Part shown: positions 8,474 to 16,163 of the stretch, one piece after another
Numbering within the stretch: position 1 is the first letter of the stretch
Layout: each line of letters starts with the position of its first letter
Source: Bacteroidaceae bacterium
Lineage (GTDB): Bacteria > Bacteroidota > Bacteroidia > Bacteroidales > Bacteroidaceae
Assembly (NCBI GenBank): GCA_024398615.1
Contig: JAKSIU010000019.1
Span: 1-47,623 of the forward strand
Length of the DNA stretch: 47,623 nucleotides
Direction of reading: 5' to 3'
Notes under the pieces: model-generated
Database searches by the model: none
What the model was told of the DNA's origin: nothing
The model's input: the letters and a program-made list of their open reading frames with translations, nothing else
Translations under genes and position numbers: made by a program

Positions 8474-8661
8474 TTTTTGCATGATGGATGGTGGGTGGGC
8501 GGACTGCCGCTCCATGGCCTGCTCCTGCGGTCTTTCAGGCTGAAACGCGGAACTCGCGGCTCCGCCGCTCAGACAGCCGCGTTTCTTCACGCCTGAAAGG
8601 CCTTGTCGCCAATCGGCCATTCCGCGGAAAGTCCGCCCACCCACCATCCATCATGCAAAAA
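8474..8661. repeat. 188-bp near-perfect palindromic element
   Basis: The terminal arms 8474-8505 and 8630-8661 are perfectly complementary over 32 bp (TTTTTGCATGATGGATGG and onward). Pairing continues inside: GGCCAT partners, CTTTCAGGC (8532-8540) with GCCTGAAAG (8591-8599), GAAACGCGG (8542-8550) with CCGCGTTTC (8577-8585), and a GC-rich tip (8556-8568). The whole segment can form one long hairpin on either strand. The T run is at the 5' end rather than the 3' end, so it is not an ordinary terminator. No ORF inside looks real. A MITE-like element or long hairpin RNA is possible. No clear target-site duplication is seen. Confidence 0.85.
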
Positions 8662-8684
8662 TGTCGCGAACCATTTAAAGAAAG

Positions 8685-8714
8685 GGAACTATATACCAGT
8701 TAACTATAATACAG
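8685..8714 (+). repeat. Short repeat related to the hairpin at 13668-13720
   Basis: GGAACTATATACCAGTTAAC and the bases after it (ACTATAATACAG) resemble the minus-strand reading of the later hairpin (GGAAGCTATATACCTGTTAA then CTACAATATTGAGTACAG). The two are the only copies noticed here. This copy lacks the second arm. Confidence 0.5.
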
Positions 8715-8741
8715 GAGAAGCGTCCGAATTGGACGCTTCTC
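8715..8741. repeat. 11-bp perfect stem-loop
   Basis: GAGAAGCGTCC (8715-8725) pairs fully with 8731-8741 around a GAATT loop. No T run follows on either strand, so it is only a weak terminator candidate. It is the nearest stable hairpin downstream of the ABC-F gene apart from the palindrome. Confidence 0.6.
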
Positions 8742-8816
8742 TGAACGGGCGAAGACACCCAGCCACTGGAACCCTGTAATCAATTTTAAAAAAAGTCGCA
8801 CCGTTTTTCTCTCAGA

Positions 8817-8874
8817 CCCCACGGTTGATAAGTAAATACCGTGGGGTTCCTGCTCACCAACCGTGGGGTTCCTG
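8817..8874. repeat. Two 22-bp direct repeats plus an inverted half copy
   Basis: ACCGTGGGGTTCCTG occurs at 8838-8852 and 8860-8874, the two units having a 22-bp period and ending CACCA and AACCA. An inverted copy CCCCACGGTT lies at 8817-8826. The inverted copy can pair with either direct repeat, giving two mutually exclusive hairpins. No gene is visible around them. Confidence 0.65.
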
Positions 8875-8923
8875 ACAACCAAAGGTACTGTATATTCTTT
8901 CACTACTCAGGAACATACCAATT

Positions 8924-8960
8924 AGTGAAAAAGTAAAAAGTGAAAAAGTGAAAAAGTGAA
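8924..8960. repeat. Low-complexity tandem repeat of AGTGAAAA
   Basis: Four to five imperfect tandem copies of an 8-base unit AGTGAAAA. Together with the palindrome, the 22-bp repeats and a run of eight C near 9161-9168, it marks the 711-bp gap between the ABC-F and Vat-like genes as non-coding debris rather than a missed gene. Confidence 0.6.
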
Positions 8961-9140
8961 ATTAATGAACAGGCGGGAGTCTTGCGAAAGCCTTTGCACG
9001 ATATGGTTTGAAAACGCAGCAAAGGTACCAAAATCCACCGTCCATCGGTTTTCCGGTTCCTGTGCCGACATACGCGTTGATGGCACGACCATCAACAGCA
9101 GGCATACAAGCGTGACTGTTCTGCGTGTCTGGTCATACAA
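8960..9140 (-). pseudogene. Possible truncated 5' end of an exported-protein gene
   Basis: On the minus strand an open frame starts with a credible signal sequence: Arg-Arg, a hydrophobic stretch (LVCLLLMVVPS), a cleavage-like SAQ, then EPENRWTVDFGTFAAF, which looks like the start of a mature outer-membrane protein. After about 55 codons it runs into the AGTGAAAA tandem repeat and stops. It begins about 34 bases after the Vat-like gene on the same strand. This may be the remnant of a gene whose rest was lost, or a chance frame. A TAnnTTTG-like box (9026-9019) lies inside it. Confidence 0.25.
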
Positions 9141-9173
9141 TGATCATTTTATAAGCCCCGCCCCCCCCGCAAT

Positions 9174-9809
9174 TTATCGGTTGATCTTTCTGATCAGTGA
9201 CAGGTCTCCGCTGGATAGTGCCTTGAAATTGGACTCGATCTTTTCAATAGGCCAGTCCCACCATTTAAGTTCCAGCAGGTAGCCTATCAGTTCATCATCG
9301 AACCTTTTTCTGATTACATGGCAAGGATTACCTGCTGCGATGCAGTATGGAGGGACATCTTTGGCAACAACGGAATTCGCCCCGATGATAGCACCGTCAC
9401 CTATGTGGACTCCCGGCAGTACGGTCACGTTCTGGCCTATCCAGACATCATTCCCGACAACCGTGTCTCCTTTCAAAGGCAGTTCATCCTTTACAGGGGC
9501 AATGGCACCGCCCCAGTCACCTCCCATTATGTAGAAAGGGTAGGTGGTTACACCATCCATCCTGTGATTCGCACCATTCATTATGAACTCGATTCCTCTG
9601 GCAATGGCACAGAATTTTCCGATGATGAGTTTGTCTCCGATGAACGGGTAGAAGTGGGTTACGTGTTCCTCAAATCTATCGGCTCCGTCCTTGTCGTCAT
9701 AGTAGGTGTAGTCTCCGACAATGATGTTCGGATTCTTGATAACATTCTTGATATAGCAAAGGCTTGGAATAGATGGATTCGGGAATGCCTTGTTCGGGTC
9801 AGGACGCAT
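9174..9809 (-). CDS. Vat-like xenobiotic (streptogramin A type) O-acetyltransferase
   Basis: The 211-aa product is a left-handed beta-helix hexapeptide acetyltransferase. It shares the diagnostic blocks of the Vat/CatB xenobiotic group: DKLIIGKFCAIA, NGANHRMDG with the catalytic His at position 82, GDTVVGNDVWIGQNVTVLPGV, IGANSVVAKDVPPY, AAGNP, and the C-terminal LKWWDWPIEKI. His82 falls at the same number as in VatD, as I recall that sequence. Vat enzymes acetylate group A streptogramins with acetyl-CoA in the cytoplasm; chromosomal homologues may act on other acceptors. The gene stands alone among repeats and gene fragments, which suggests acquisition. The only promoter-like element is a weak TACCTTCA box (9850-9843). 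Family assignment is firm; the drug spectrum is not. Confidence 0.92.
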   Translation of the reverse strand: MRPDPNKAFPNPSIPSLCYIKNVIKNPNIIVGDYTYYDDKDGADRFEEHVTHFYPFIGDKLIIGKFCAIARGIEFIMNGANHRMDGVTTYPFYIMGGDWGGAIAPVKDELPLKGDTVVGNDVWIGQNVTVLPGVHIGDGAIIGANSVVAKDVPPYCIAAGNPCHVIRKRFDDELIGYLLELKWWDWPIEKIESNFKALSSGDLSLIRKINR

Positions 9810-9835
9810 ATTTGAGTATGTTGGATTGAGGTCTG

Positions 9836-10087
9836 TCAGGGTGAAGGTAGCAATTTGTTCGGTTGAAGCGGCATTTTGAAAGGGGATTTACCGGAGTTTT
9901 CTGCAGTGCTGCCAAACGGCAGGAAATGCTCCTTGTTGATGTGGTAAAGCAGAAGTACTGGGTTCTCCAGACCGTCATAGCAGAACACCTTGTCAATGTT
10001 ACCGACAAGGGACTGGTCAGTAGCCTCCAGAAATACGGTATCCCAACTTTCCGTATAGCGCGACAGGTCTATGACTGAGTCGGTCAT
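9836..10087 (-). pseudogene. Fragment resembling a 6-bladed beta-propeller protein
   Basis: This 83-codon frame begins VIDLSRYTESWDTVFLEATDQ and goes on SLVGNIDKVFCYDG, which is the pattern of the first blade of Bacteroidetes 6-bladed beta-propeller lipoproteins (IDLS, LETTDxSLIGNI, KV, YDG). There is no signal peptide and the rest of the propeller (about 300 residues) is missing. After YDG the frame continues for 45 residues without the expected repeat and ends at CCT TCA CCC TGA, inside the likely Vat promoter region. It starts 20 bases after the fimbrillin-like gene on the same strand. I read it as the remnant of a truncated or internally deleted gene; a genuine small protein is less likely. 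Confidence 0.45.
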
Positions 10088-10107
10088 TACTAATGATGCT
10101 AAGTCCG

Positions 10108-12807
10108 TTAATGCTGATTGATGGCTGATTCGAACTCTTCGTAATCATTGCCATTTCTGTCATTCGGCCAGCAGAAATAGGTCAGCCTCCCAAGGTCGAA
10201 TGGAGAAAGAAGCCGGTTCATTCCGAATACGTGTACGATACTGCCGTTTTTATCCCTTAATGCTATCAGCTGATAATAGTAGGTGTGGGATTTGAATGAG
10301 ATTGGAGGATCAATCTCACCGTTCTTCTGCAGGCTCTCCGTTCCGGCCTTGTACTCGCATATTTCTGTAAAGGAAATACGTTTCAGTAAGTTGTAGTCAA
10401 CCAGGATATATGTGCTTGACTGAGGAATCGGGTATCCGGAAGCGGTCCACGTCCGGTATTCGGCTATGGCAGCCGAGGACATTGGATATAATTCGAATAC
10501 AGGAATCTCATATGTTGCAATTCCCACAGTGAAGTCCTGTGCGCATTTTCCTTCAAGGTTGATATTGTAAGTAAGTGAGGAAACGCCCGTCCTCACTTGT
10601 GCCAGAAGCGGCGGATCAAATTCGGCGAATTGATAATACGCACTGCTCTGAGTGTAAACGGGGGCCGATGAGCAGGTACCCTTAGGGATGAGATACGTTT
10701 CGTACCAGTGGTCCATGTTGAATGACATTGTCAATTCTTCAAAGTTGTGAGCCCACTTGATACCCAGACAGCCGATGGCGATTCGAGGAGTGATTTCCAA
10801 TTCCGGTCCAACGGCGAACACAGTGCCTTTTTCATTGATGCCGTCATCGGCATCCTGCGAGATGCCTGCTTTCATTAGAAAATCGGTTGACAATCCTATG
10901 CTGAGCAGTCCGTAGACATTCATTGACGTCACGAGCTGAAGACCGCCCTTTGCGTAAATTTCCCCGGAACCTGAAATCTGTGGGTCAGGCATATTGAAAC
11001 CGGCTAACGTAGGTTCTTTCAGCTGCTTGGTAATGAATCCGTCGCCTTTGTTGTAGGAGATGGAATAGGTGCCGAGATCCTGTGAACATGAAATCTGGGT
11101 GGAGAAGGTCAGCTGACCGCCCAATTCGACAGTGGCATATACTTCAATGTCAAAGAAGACAATGACTCCTCCGATAGGGATACCCGTAGTCTTGATACCA
11201 AAGAGATATTTGCTTTCTCCGATGGACAGTGCGGCCTTGAGAGTGAATTTCGCATCCATTGACAGCGTTGGGGTTATCTTCAGGACACAATACTGCAATT
11301 CGCCGTCAAAGGCGCCGATTGCCGTCTGAATGCTGGTCGTCATCTGCGGTGAAAAGGATGCCTCGGCATTATCTCCCTTTACGTTAATCGATAAGTTTGG
11401 CAGAGAGAAATTGGAAGGCCATTTGTTCACCAGTGCTCTTGTCGGTCCTCCCATCATCTGGCTGACCGCATCATCTCCAAAGACCATCTGGCCCTCCTCG
11501 TTGAATCTGAAATCTATCGGGTTGCCGTACTCATCCACCACCTCGCTGATGAAGCCGTTCAGGTTGACCGGGACTTCCTCATCCTGCTTTCCAATCTGAA
11601 GGTTCTTGAATGGCGCGAAAGGATTGATTTCAGGGACTGCATCGACTTTATAGAAATCATCGTTGGCTATTGTGCACGAAGTAATGCGGAACACGCCACC
11701 TTGAGGGAGTTCCTCGGTTTGTTCGTTGAAGACCAGCCATCCGTTCCCGACAGGTTTGAGGTCCTTGTGAACCATGAGTTCAAGATTATAGGACTGCAGC
11801 GGTCTGCCTTTGGCGTCATATACGGGATTCTTTTCGCTGTCGCGGAGTTCAACGCTGGTTTTGCTCAATATCCGGATTTTGTCAAGCTTGCCCTGATCCA
11901 GCAATATGGCTTCCGGATACGTCTCTGACGAAACGTCTTCCAGATCCCCGTAATTGGTGATGTCTCCTATCGGATAGACCGAGCCGCACTGAAGACTCTT
12001 TCCCATGGAGGCGCCAACCGTCTGTGTGATGCGTTCGCCATCGGAGGTCACGAAGCAGAGTTCGAAACCTTTCGGATAGGAACGGGCAGGGACAAGGAGA
12101 TAAAAGATTTTCGCCTCATCCTTCGTGGCCTTCACGAGCTTGCTGCAATCCAGAGTGATGACATTGGCATTCCCGGAGAATTGCGTTACCGGCATGCCGT
12201 TATGGAAGCTTGCAGAGAAAGTTCCGCAGACAGCCTTGCCGTCAAGGTCCCGGAATTCGACTCTGTCTATCTGGACGTCCTTGTCAAATACCTTTCCTAT
12301 TTTCAATGCCGCCATCATCGGTTGGAAGAAAAGTCCGGCTCCACGGGAACCGCTTGCAATCATGAGGTTGGCGTTAGGATCAGGCTGCACTACTCCTGAC
12401 TTGACGTTGTATTCCTGCGTGGACGGGAAATTGAGGACAAGGGCTTCATCTTTCTGAGCGGCATCAGGGCAATACGGAAAGTATGCGGTCAGATTCCCTT
12501 TGGGCATGGTTCCCGATGTTTCAAACCTTGCGCTGCGGCCGTTTTCGGAAAGAGACGATGCCGCAAGGACAAAGTCAACGTTGGAACCGCCATCTCCGAA
12601 TACACCTATTCGGTCACCTTCCTGCCAGAAGATGTCGATGGAGTAACCGGGATTGTCCTGCATGAGGGCTTTTGTCTGAGGACTGCGCATCCGGTCCACC
12701 GATGCCCTGATGGAGTTGTCACTGCTCTGATTGTCAATGTCCTGTGGACTGCAGGCGGCCATGAATAGTGACGCTGCACCCAGAAATGCTGTTAGTATCC
12801 TTTTCAT
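10108..12807 (-). CDS. Large fimbrillin-like surface lipoprotein
   Basis: The 899-aa protein has a lipoprotein signal (Cys19 in LFMAAC). Its first third (about 30-290) follows the fimbrillin-like pattern of Bacteroidetes: the TKALM segment after the leader, IFWQEGDRIGVFG, SARFETSG, LTAYFPY, and a late GSVYPIGDI strand. The remaining 600 residues are beta-rich and not assigned; they lack a visible catalytic motif and may be a long adhesive or carbohydrate-facing stalk. Typical fimbrillins are 300-500 aa, so this is unusually large. The BACON lipoprotein gene lies 3 bases upstream, so the two are co-transcribed and presumably act together at the cell surface. No usher or tip genes follow; instead there is a beta-propeller remnant. 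Confidence 0.75.
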   Translation of the reverse strand: MKRILTAFLGAASLFMAACSPQDIDNQSSDNSIRASVDRMRSPQTKALMQDNPGYSIDIFWQEGDRIGVFGDGGSNVDFVLAASSLSENGRSARFETSGTMPKGNLTAYFPYCPDAAQKDEALVLNFPSTQEYNVKSGVVQPDPNANLMIASGSRGAGLFFQPMMAALKIGKVFDKDVQIDRVEFRDLDGKAVCGTFSASFHNGMPVTQFSGNANVITLDCSKLVKATKDEAKIFYLLVPARSYPKGFELCFVTSDGERITQTVGASMGKSLQCGSVYPIGDITNYGDLEDVSSETYPEAILLDQGKLDKIRILSKTSVELRDSEKNPVYDAKGRPLQSYNLELMVHKDLKPVGNGWLVFNEQTEELPQGGVFRITSCTIANDDFYKVDAVPEINPFAPFKNLQIGKQDEEVPVNLNGFISEVVDEYGNPIDFRFNEEGQMVFGDDAVSQMMGGPTRALVNKWPSNFSLPNLSINVKGDNAEASFSPQMTTSIQTAIGAFDGELQYCVLKITPTLSMDAKFTLKAALSIGESKYLFGIKTTGIPIGGVIVFFDIEVYATVELGGQLTFSTQISCSQDLGTYSISYNKGDGFITKQLKEPTLAGFNMPDPQISGSGEIYAKGGLQLVTSMNVYGLLSIGLSTDFLMKAGISQDADDGINEKGTVFAVGPELEITPRIAIGCLGIKWAHNFEELTMSFNMDHWYETYLIPKGTCSSAPVYTQSSAYYQFAEFDPPLLAQVRTGVSSLTYNINLEGKCAQDFTVGIATYEIPVFELYPMSSAAIAEYRTWTASGYPIPQSSTYILVDYNLLKRISFTEICEYKAGTESLQKNGEIDPPISFKSHTYYYQLIALRDKNGSIVHVFGMNRLLSPFDLGRLTYFCWPNDRNGNDYEEFESAINQH

Positions 12808-12810
12808 GAC

Positions 12811-13563
12811 TTAATCCCAGTTCGTATGATCTTCATAACCGAACCTGCCGGAGGACAATTCTGGATCGTTTTCCTTAACCGTCAGGTTTATTGTCTTGGA
12901 ATCGTTCACAACAGAACATATTGTAATTCCGGCCGTGCGTGGCGTGAAAACATTATCCGGATGTGGTTGGGTAACAATCTGGAGCGTAGCCCGGTCAATG
13001 AATTCTGCCTTTATCCAATCAGCATCTGTTCTTGCAGTGAGACCTATGCAGTTTGTGTCGATGGTGAGAGTTTCTGTCCCGCCTGATGGATTTACATACA
13101 GCGTCGTCATATAGTTCGGCGTTTGGATAAGTCCCGCGTCCGACTCCTGGCAGACCGTTACGGTCTTGGTGAATATGGAGCCCCCAATAATGGTGACCGT
13201 GCAGCTTCGCGGTGCAGGGTATGCATCACGTCCGTCCTTTTCCGTATCTCTGCCCCAACGGGATACACGCATATTGACGCTCCCGGATGAATACTCTATC
13301 AGGCACCAGTCTTCGGAAGAAGTAATCTGGACTTCACTGTCATCAAGGTTGGTGGAATAGCCAAAGTAATGCTCCAGGCTTGAATCGGTATTGATCAAGT
13401 CCGGAATATCGGTGGTGAAATATGGCTCGTCGGAAGGTTGAGTCCCCGGATCGGTATTTTGATTGTTTGTACCGTTTTCGGTTGACGGCTTATCACATCC
13501 TGCCGCTGCAGCAAGAAGGACAGGTATCACAAGCAGTGTGGCAAAAGGAAATCTTCGAGACAT
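12811..13563 (-). CDS. BACON-domain lipoprotein
   Basis: A 250-aa exported lipoprotein (signal ending AAAAGC, Cys23) with a Thr/Asn/Pro-rich linker (about 25-45) and two beta-sandwich repeats of the BACON type, at about 50-140 and 150-235. Each shows the W-x-x-I/A pattern, then a charged middle, then VTI and a V/Q strand (the first ends TVTVCQES). BACON domains are found in Bacteroidetes surface proteins and often bind carbohydrate or mucin, or act as spacers. No catalytic domain is attached. It is the first gene of a two-gene operon with the fimbrillin-like protein and has a good -7 box about 25 bases upstream. Confidence 0.8.
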   Translation of the reverse strand: MSRRFPFATLLVIPVLLAAAAGCDKPSTENGTNNQNTDPGTQPSDEPYFTTDIPDLINTDSSLEHYFGYSTNLDDSEVQITSSEDWCLIEYSSGSVNMRVSRWGRDTEKDGRDAYPAPRSCTVTIIGGSIFTKTVTVCQESDAGLIQTPNYMTTLYVNPSGGTETLTIDTNCIGLTARTDADWIKAEFIDRATLQIVTQPHPDNVFTPRTAGITICSVVNDSKTINLTVKENDPELSSGRFGYEDHTNWD

Positions 13564-13587
13564 ACCAGAACATTGAAAATGTGTTTA

Positions 13588-13595
13588 CAAATATA
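13588..13595 (-). promoter_or_regulatory. -7 box (TATATTTG) of the BACON-fimbrillin operon
   Basis: Read on the minus strand the sequence is TATATTTG, an exact TAnnTTTG match, about 25 bases before the BACON gene start. No good -33 TTTG is seen at the expected place. Confidence 0.5.
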
Positions 13596-13667
13596 TGAAA
13601 TTATCTAACCATGCCTCGATTTATCCGTAATGTTTTTCCAATTTATCACTACTGCACTGATAATTTT

Positions 13668-13720
13668 AGGAAGCTATATACCTGTACTCAATATTGTAGT
13701 TAACAGGTATATAGCTTCCT
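13668..13720. repeat. 18-bp perfect inverted repeat
   Basis: AGGAAGCTATATACCTGT (13668-13685) pairs perfectly with 13703-13720 around a 17-base loop (ACTCAATATTGTAGTTA). It lies just past the terminator of the glycosidase operon and is related in sequence to 8685-8714. It could be a mobile repeat or an operator; its AT-rich arms make it a modest terminator. Confidence 0.75.
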
Positions 13721-13760
13721 TAAAAAAGAGGGGGGCTACTGATAAACAGTCACCCCCCTC
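13721..13760 (-). terminator. Terminator of the GH9-GH127/146 operon
   Basis: On the minus strand GAGGGGGG (paired 13760-13753 with 13735-13728) forms an 8-bp GC stem, extended by ACTG/CAGT inside, followed by CTCTTTTTTAA. It lies 18 bases after the glycosidase stop codon. Confidence 0.8.
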
Positions 13761-13777
13761 CTTGCAGTTCTTACAGT

Positions 13778-16138
13778 TTACGGACGTACAAGACGTACCA
13801 TGAAGACACCGCCTGCCACGGTGCGGTCACCGCTCTGGAAACGTACTGTGACCTGTTCCTTGCTTTCCAGCAGCTCTGCCGGAATCTGATAGGTTACGTT
13901 CTGGAATTCGGTCTTGTTCCACTTGCGCGAGAGTGATTCCGATGCAATTTCCGTTCCGTCAACCAGAATGGTGAAGCGGCGGTTGAAATCGCTTTCGTTG
14001 CCCCAGTAACGGACCATGAGGGAAAGGTCGGTGCGTTTCTGGGTAGCCATGGTGTATTCAAAGAAGCCTCCGTTCTTGGCATCGCGCCATGCTTCACCCT
14101 CGTAGTTGCCTTTGCTTGAGTTCTCCGCCTTCATCTGATGGTCAACTTCGGGCTGCTGCTCGCCTGTCTGCACGCGGTCAACGGTGCGGTTGTCAAGGTC
14201 GATGCGGGCTGCTTCGGCAGCGGCAACCTCGGCCTCATGCTGGCGGTACTGCTCGGGTGACATCATCAGATAGTAGATGGCATAGCGGCTGTCATGAATC
14301 TGGTAGAAGGGAACCAGCTGGGCTCCGGCCCATTTCCTGTCGGCGAAAAGTGCAGGTGTCGTTGAGTTGCCTGCTGCGGCAAGAGCCTTGTCCACACTGT
14401 TGCGGTCACCTATTATATACGGGGTTTCAAGTACGGGAACCAGTTTTCCGCTTGCAATGTGTTCCCAGCGTCCGTCACCTGCAATAAGACCGTCAAGATT
14501 GTCAGTGCCGGTCTTGACGCCCATGAGGATGGGGCCGTGCTTGATGGCAACGTAATCGTCAACGTTCTCAAGCATTTCGGTGCGCATGTGCATTGGCATT
14601 ACTATCTCGACCTTGTCACCTTTCTTCCACTTGCGGTCAATGGCAATGTAGCTTGAAGGTTCAGCGCCTTCGGCATAATTGCGGCCGTCACACATCACTT
14701 TCATCTCACCGGGGACAATCCATTCAGGGCAGCGTACAAGCATGCGGAACTTGGCCTTTCCCTTCTTCGGTGTAACGGTGATGACGCTGGTCTCGGCGTC
14801 CGGGAACTTGGTCTGCTGCTCTATGGTCACATTCCTGTCCTTCCAATCCAGCCTTGATGCAATGAACAGGTTCACGTACAGGTCGTTATCGAAATGCGAA
14901 TAGATGAACTCCCCGTATTTGCCGTGGTTTTCCATACCGGTACCGACACAGCACCACATGCCCTGGTTGGGTTGTGAATATACGCGGTAGTGACCGGGAC
15001 GGGCCGATGTGAAATATACATATCCGCCATGCTCGGGATGCTGGGTCGAGAGGATGTGGTTGTAGAGGGCGTTCTCGTAGAAATCGGCATATCTTGCCTC
15101 GGGATTCATGAAGAACAGGTCCTCGGTCAGTTTCAGCATGTTGTTGGTGTTGCATGACTCCGGTCCTTCACGTTCCTCGACATAGCTGTGGTAGTCGCTT
15201 GCCTGCGGGAAATGCTCGCGGCGGCTGTTGCCTCCGAATGCCACCGAGCGGTGGTTGGCCACTCTGTCCCAGAAGAAGTCCGATGCCTTGACATAATCCG
15301 GATTGTTGCCGTCAACGCCTGCTATGCGTGCAAAGCCCACTACCTTGGGAACCTGGGTGTTGGCGTGCTTGTTGTCCAGATTGTCGACTCCCTGAAGCAT
15401 GCTGTCGAAGAGCTGATGATGTGTCCAGCGCTTTGCCTCGGTCAGATACTTCTGGTCTCCTGTAATCTGATAGGCATCGGCAAACACTTCGTTCATGCCG
15501 CCGAATTCGGTTCCCAGCATGCTTTCCATCTGCTGCGGTGTCAGGTCTTCGGTTACCCAGAGAGCCCAGTCGCACAGTTTCAGGAACATCTCCTTGCCGC
15601 GCTCGCTTCCTGCATAGAGCCATGTGTCGCGCAGACCGGCAAAGGTCTTGTGCATATTGTACCAGGGCACCCAGTAACGGCCCAGGATACCTGTGTTGCC
15701 GCCATGTATCTCGTCCCAGATTTTGTCGCTGTCCGGCACACCGCCCACGAATCCGTGTTCCGACTGCTTCTGGCAGCGTTCCAGTTCGTCAAGCATGTAG
15801 TTCATGCGTTCAAGGCACTCTTCGTTTCCGGTCGATGCGTAATGTATGGCCATGGCTGACAGGTAATGTCCGCCAATGTGTCCGTCCAGTCCTTCCCAGT
15901 TCGGGAAAAGTTCACCCTTGGGTTCGAGTCCTGCCTGCAGAAGGAACGGGGCCAGCAGACGGTCGACATCGTACTCCAACAATACTTTCACGTTCAGATC
16001 CTGGGCGTGCTTGAAAGGTCCGTCAAGCAGTTCCACATCGCCAAGAGCAAATGCCTTGGTGTAGAGTTTTTCCTGGGCTGCGGCATTTCCGGCAAAGAGC
16101 ACCGATGTCAAAGCCAGTACAGAGATAAGTCTTTTCAT
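13778..16138 (-). CDS. Beta-L-arabinofuranosidase family glycosidase (GH127/GH146)
   Basis: The 786-aa protein has a signal peptide (cleavage after GNAAAQ, about residue 22) and a full DUF1680-type catalytic domain: GHIGGHYLSAMA, NMHKTFAGL, GTEFGGMNEV, and the zinc-thiolate set Glu327-x-Cys329 (PESCNTNNMLKL) with Cys396-Cys397 (MWCCVGTGMENH). In characterised GH127/146 enzymes one of this Cys pair is the nucleophile and the Glu/Cys ligands hold zinc. A beta-rich C-terminal domain (about 640-786) follows. The substrate is probably an arabinofuranose-containing plant glycan, acted on in the periplasm. It is encoded 25 bases after the GH9 gene, with a terminator behind it. GH127 versus GH146 cannot be split by eye. 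Confidence 0.9.
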   Translation of the reverse strand: MKRLISVLALTSVLFAGNAAAQEKLYTKAFALGDVELLDGPFKHAQDLNVKVLLEYDVDRLLAPFLLQAGLEPKGELFPNWEGLDGHIGGHYLSAMAIHYASTGNEECLERMNYMLDELERCQKQSEHGFVGGVPDSDKIWDEIHGGNTGILGRYWVPWYNMHKTFAGLRDTWLYAGSERGKEMFLKLCDWALWVTEDLTPQQMESMLGTEFGGMNEVFADAYQITGDQKYLTEAKRWTHHQLFDSMLQGVDNLDNKHANTQVPKVVGFARIAGVDGNNPDYVKASDFFWDRVANHRSVAFGGNSRREHFPQASDYHSYVEEREGPESCNTNNMLKLTEDLFFMNPEARYADFYENALYNHILSTQHPEHGGYVYFTSARPGHYRVYSQPNQGMWCCVGTGMENHGKYGEFIYSHFDNDLYVNLFIASRLDWKDRNVTIEQQTKFPDAETSVITVTPKKGKAKFRMLVRCPEWIVPGEMKVMCDGRNYAEGAEPSSYIAIDRKWKKGDKVEIVMPMHMRTEMLENVDDYVAIKHGPILMGVKTGTDNLDGLIAGDGRWEHIASGKLVPVLETPYIIGDRNSVDKALAAAGNSTTPALFADRKWAGAQLVPFYQIHDSRYAIYYLMMSPEQYRQHEAEVAAAEAARIDLDNRTVDRVQTGEQQPEVDHQMKAENSSKGNYEGEAWRDAKNGGFFEYTMATQKRTDLSLMVRYWGNESDFNRRFTILVDGTEIASESLSRKWNKTEFQNVTYQIPAELLESKEQVTVRFQSGDRTVAGGVFMVRLVRP

Positions 16139-16163
16139 ATCAATACGTTTGGATTAATGTTCA

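Noticed and set aside
8488-8703. Open frames on both strands across the palindrome (70-90 codons)
   Set aside because: They are products of the GC-rich inverted repeat, show no protein-like pattern and mirror each other on the two strands.
8817-8874. Possible CRISPR array
   Set aside because: Just two 22-bp units with no spacer between them and no cas genes nearby.
9019-9026. Minus-strand TACCTTTG box as promoter of a gene
   Set aside because: An exact -7 match, but no -33 element and no gene downstream on that strand before the repeats.
9318-9815. Long plus-strand frame opposite the Vat-like gene
   Set aside because: The minus-strand frame carries the full acetyltransferase motifs; the plus frame is its shadow.
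15188-15859. 223-codon plus-strand frame inside the GH127/146 gene
   Set aside because: Antisense shadow; composition follows the codon third positions of the glycosidase and no motif is visible.
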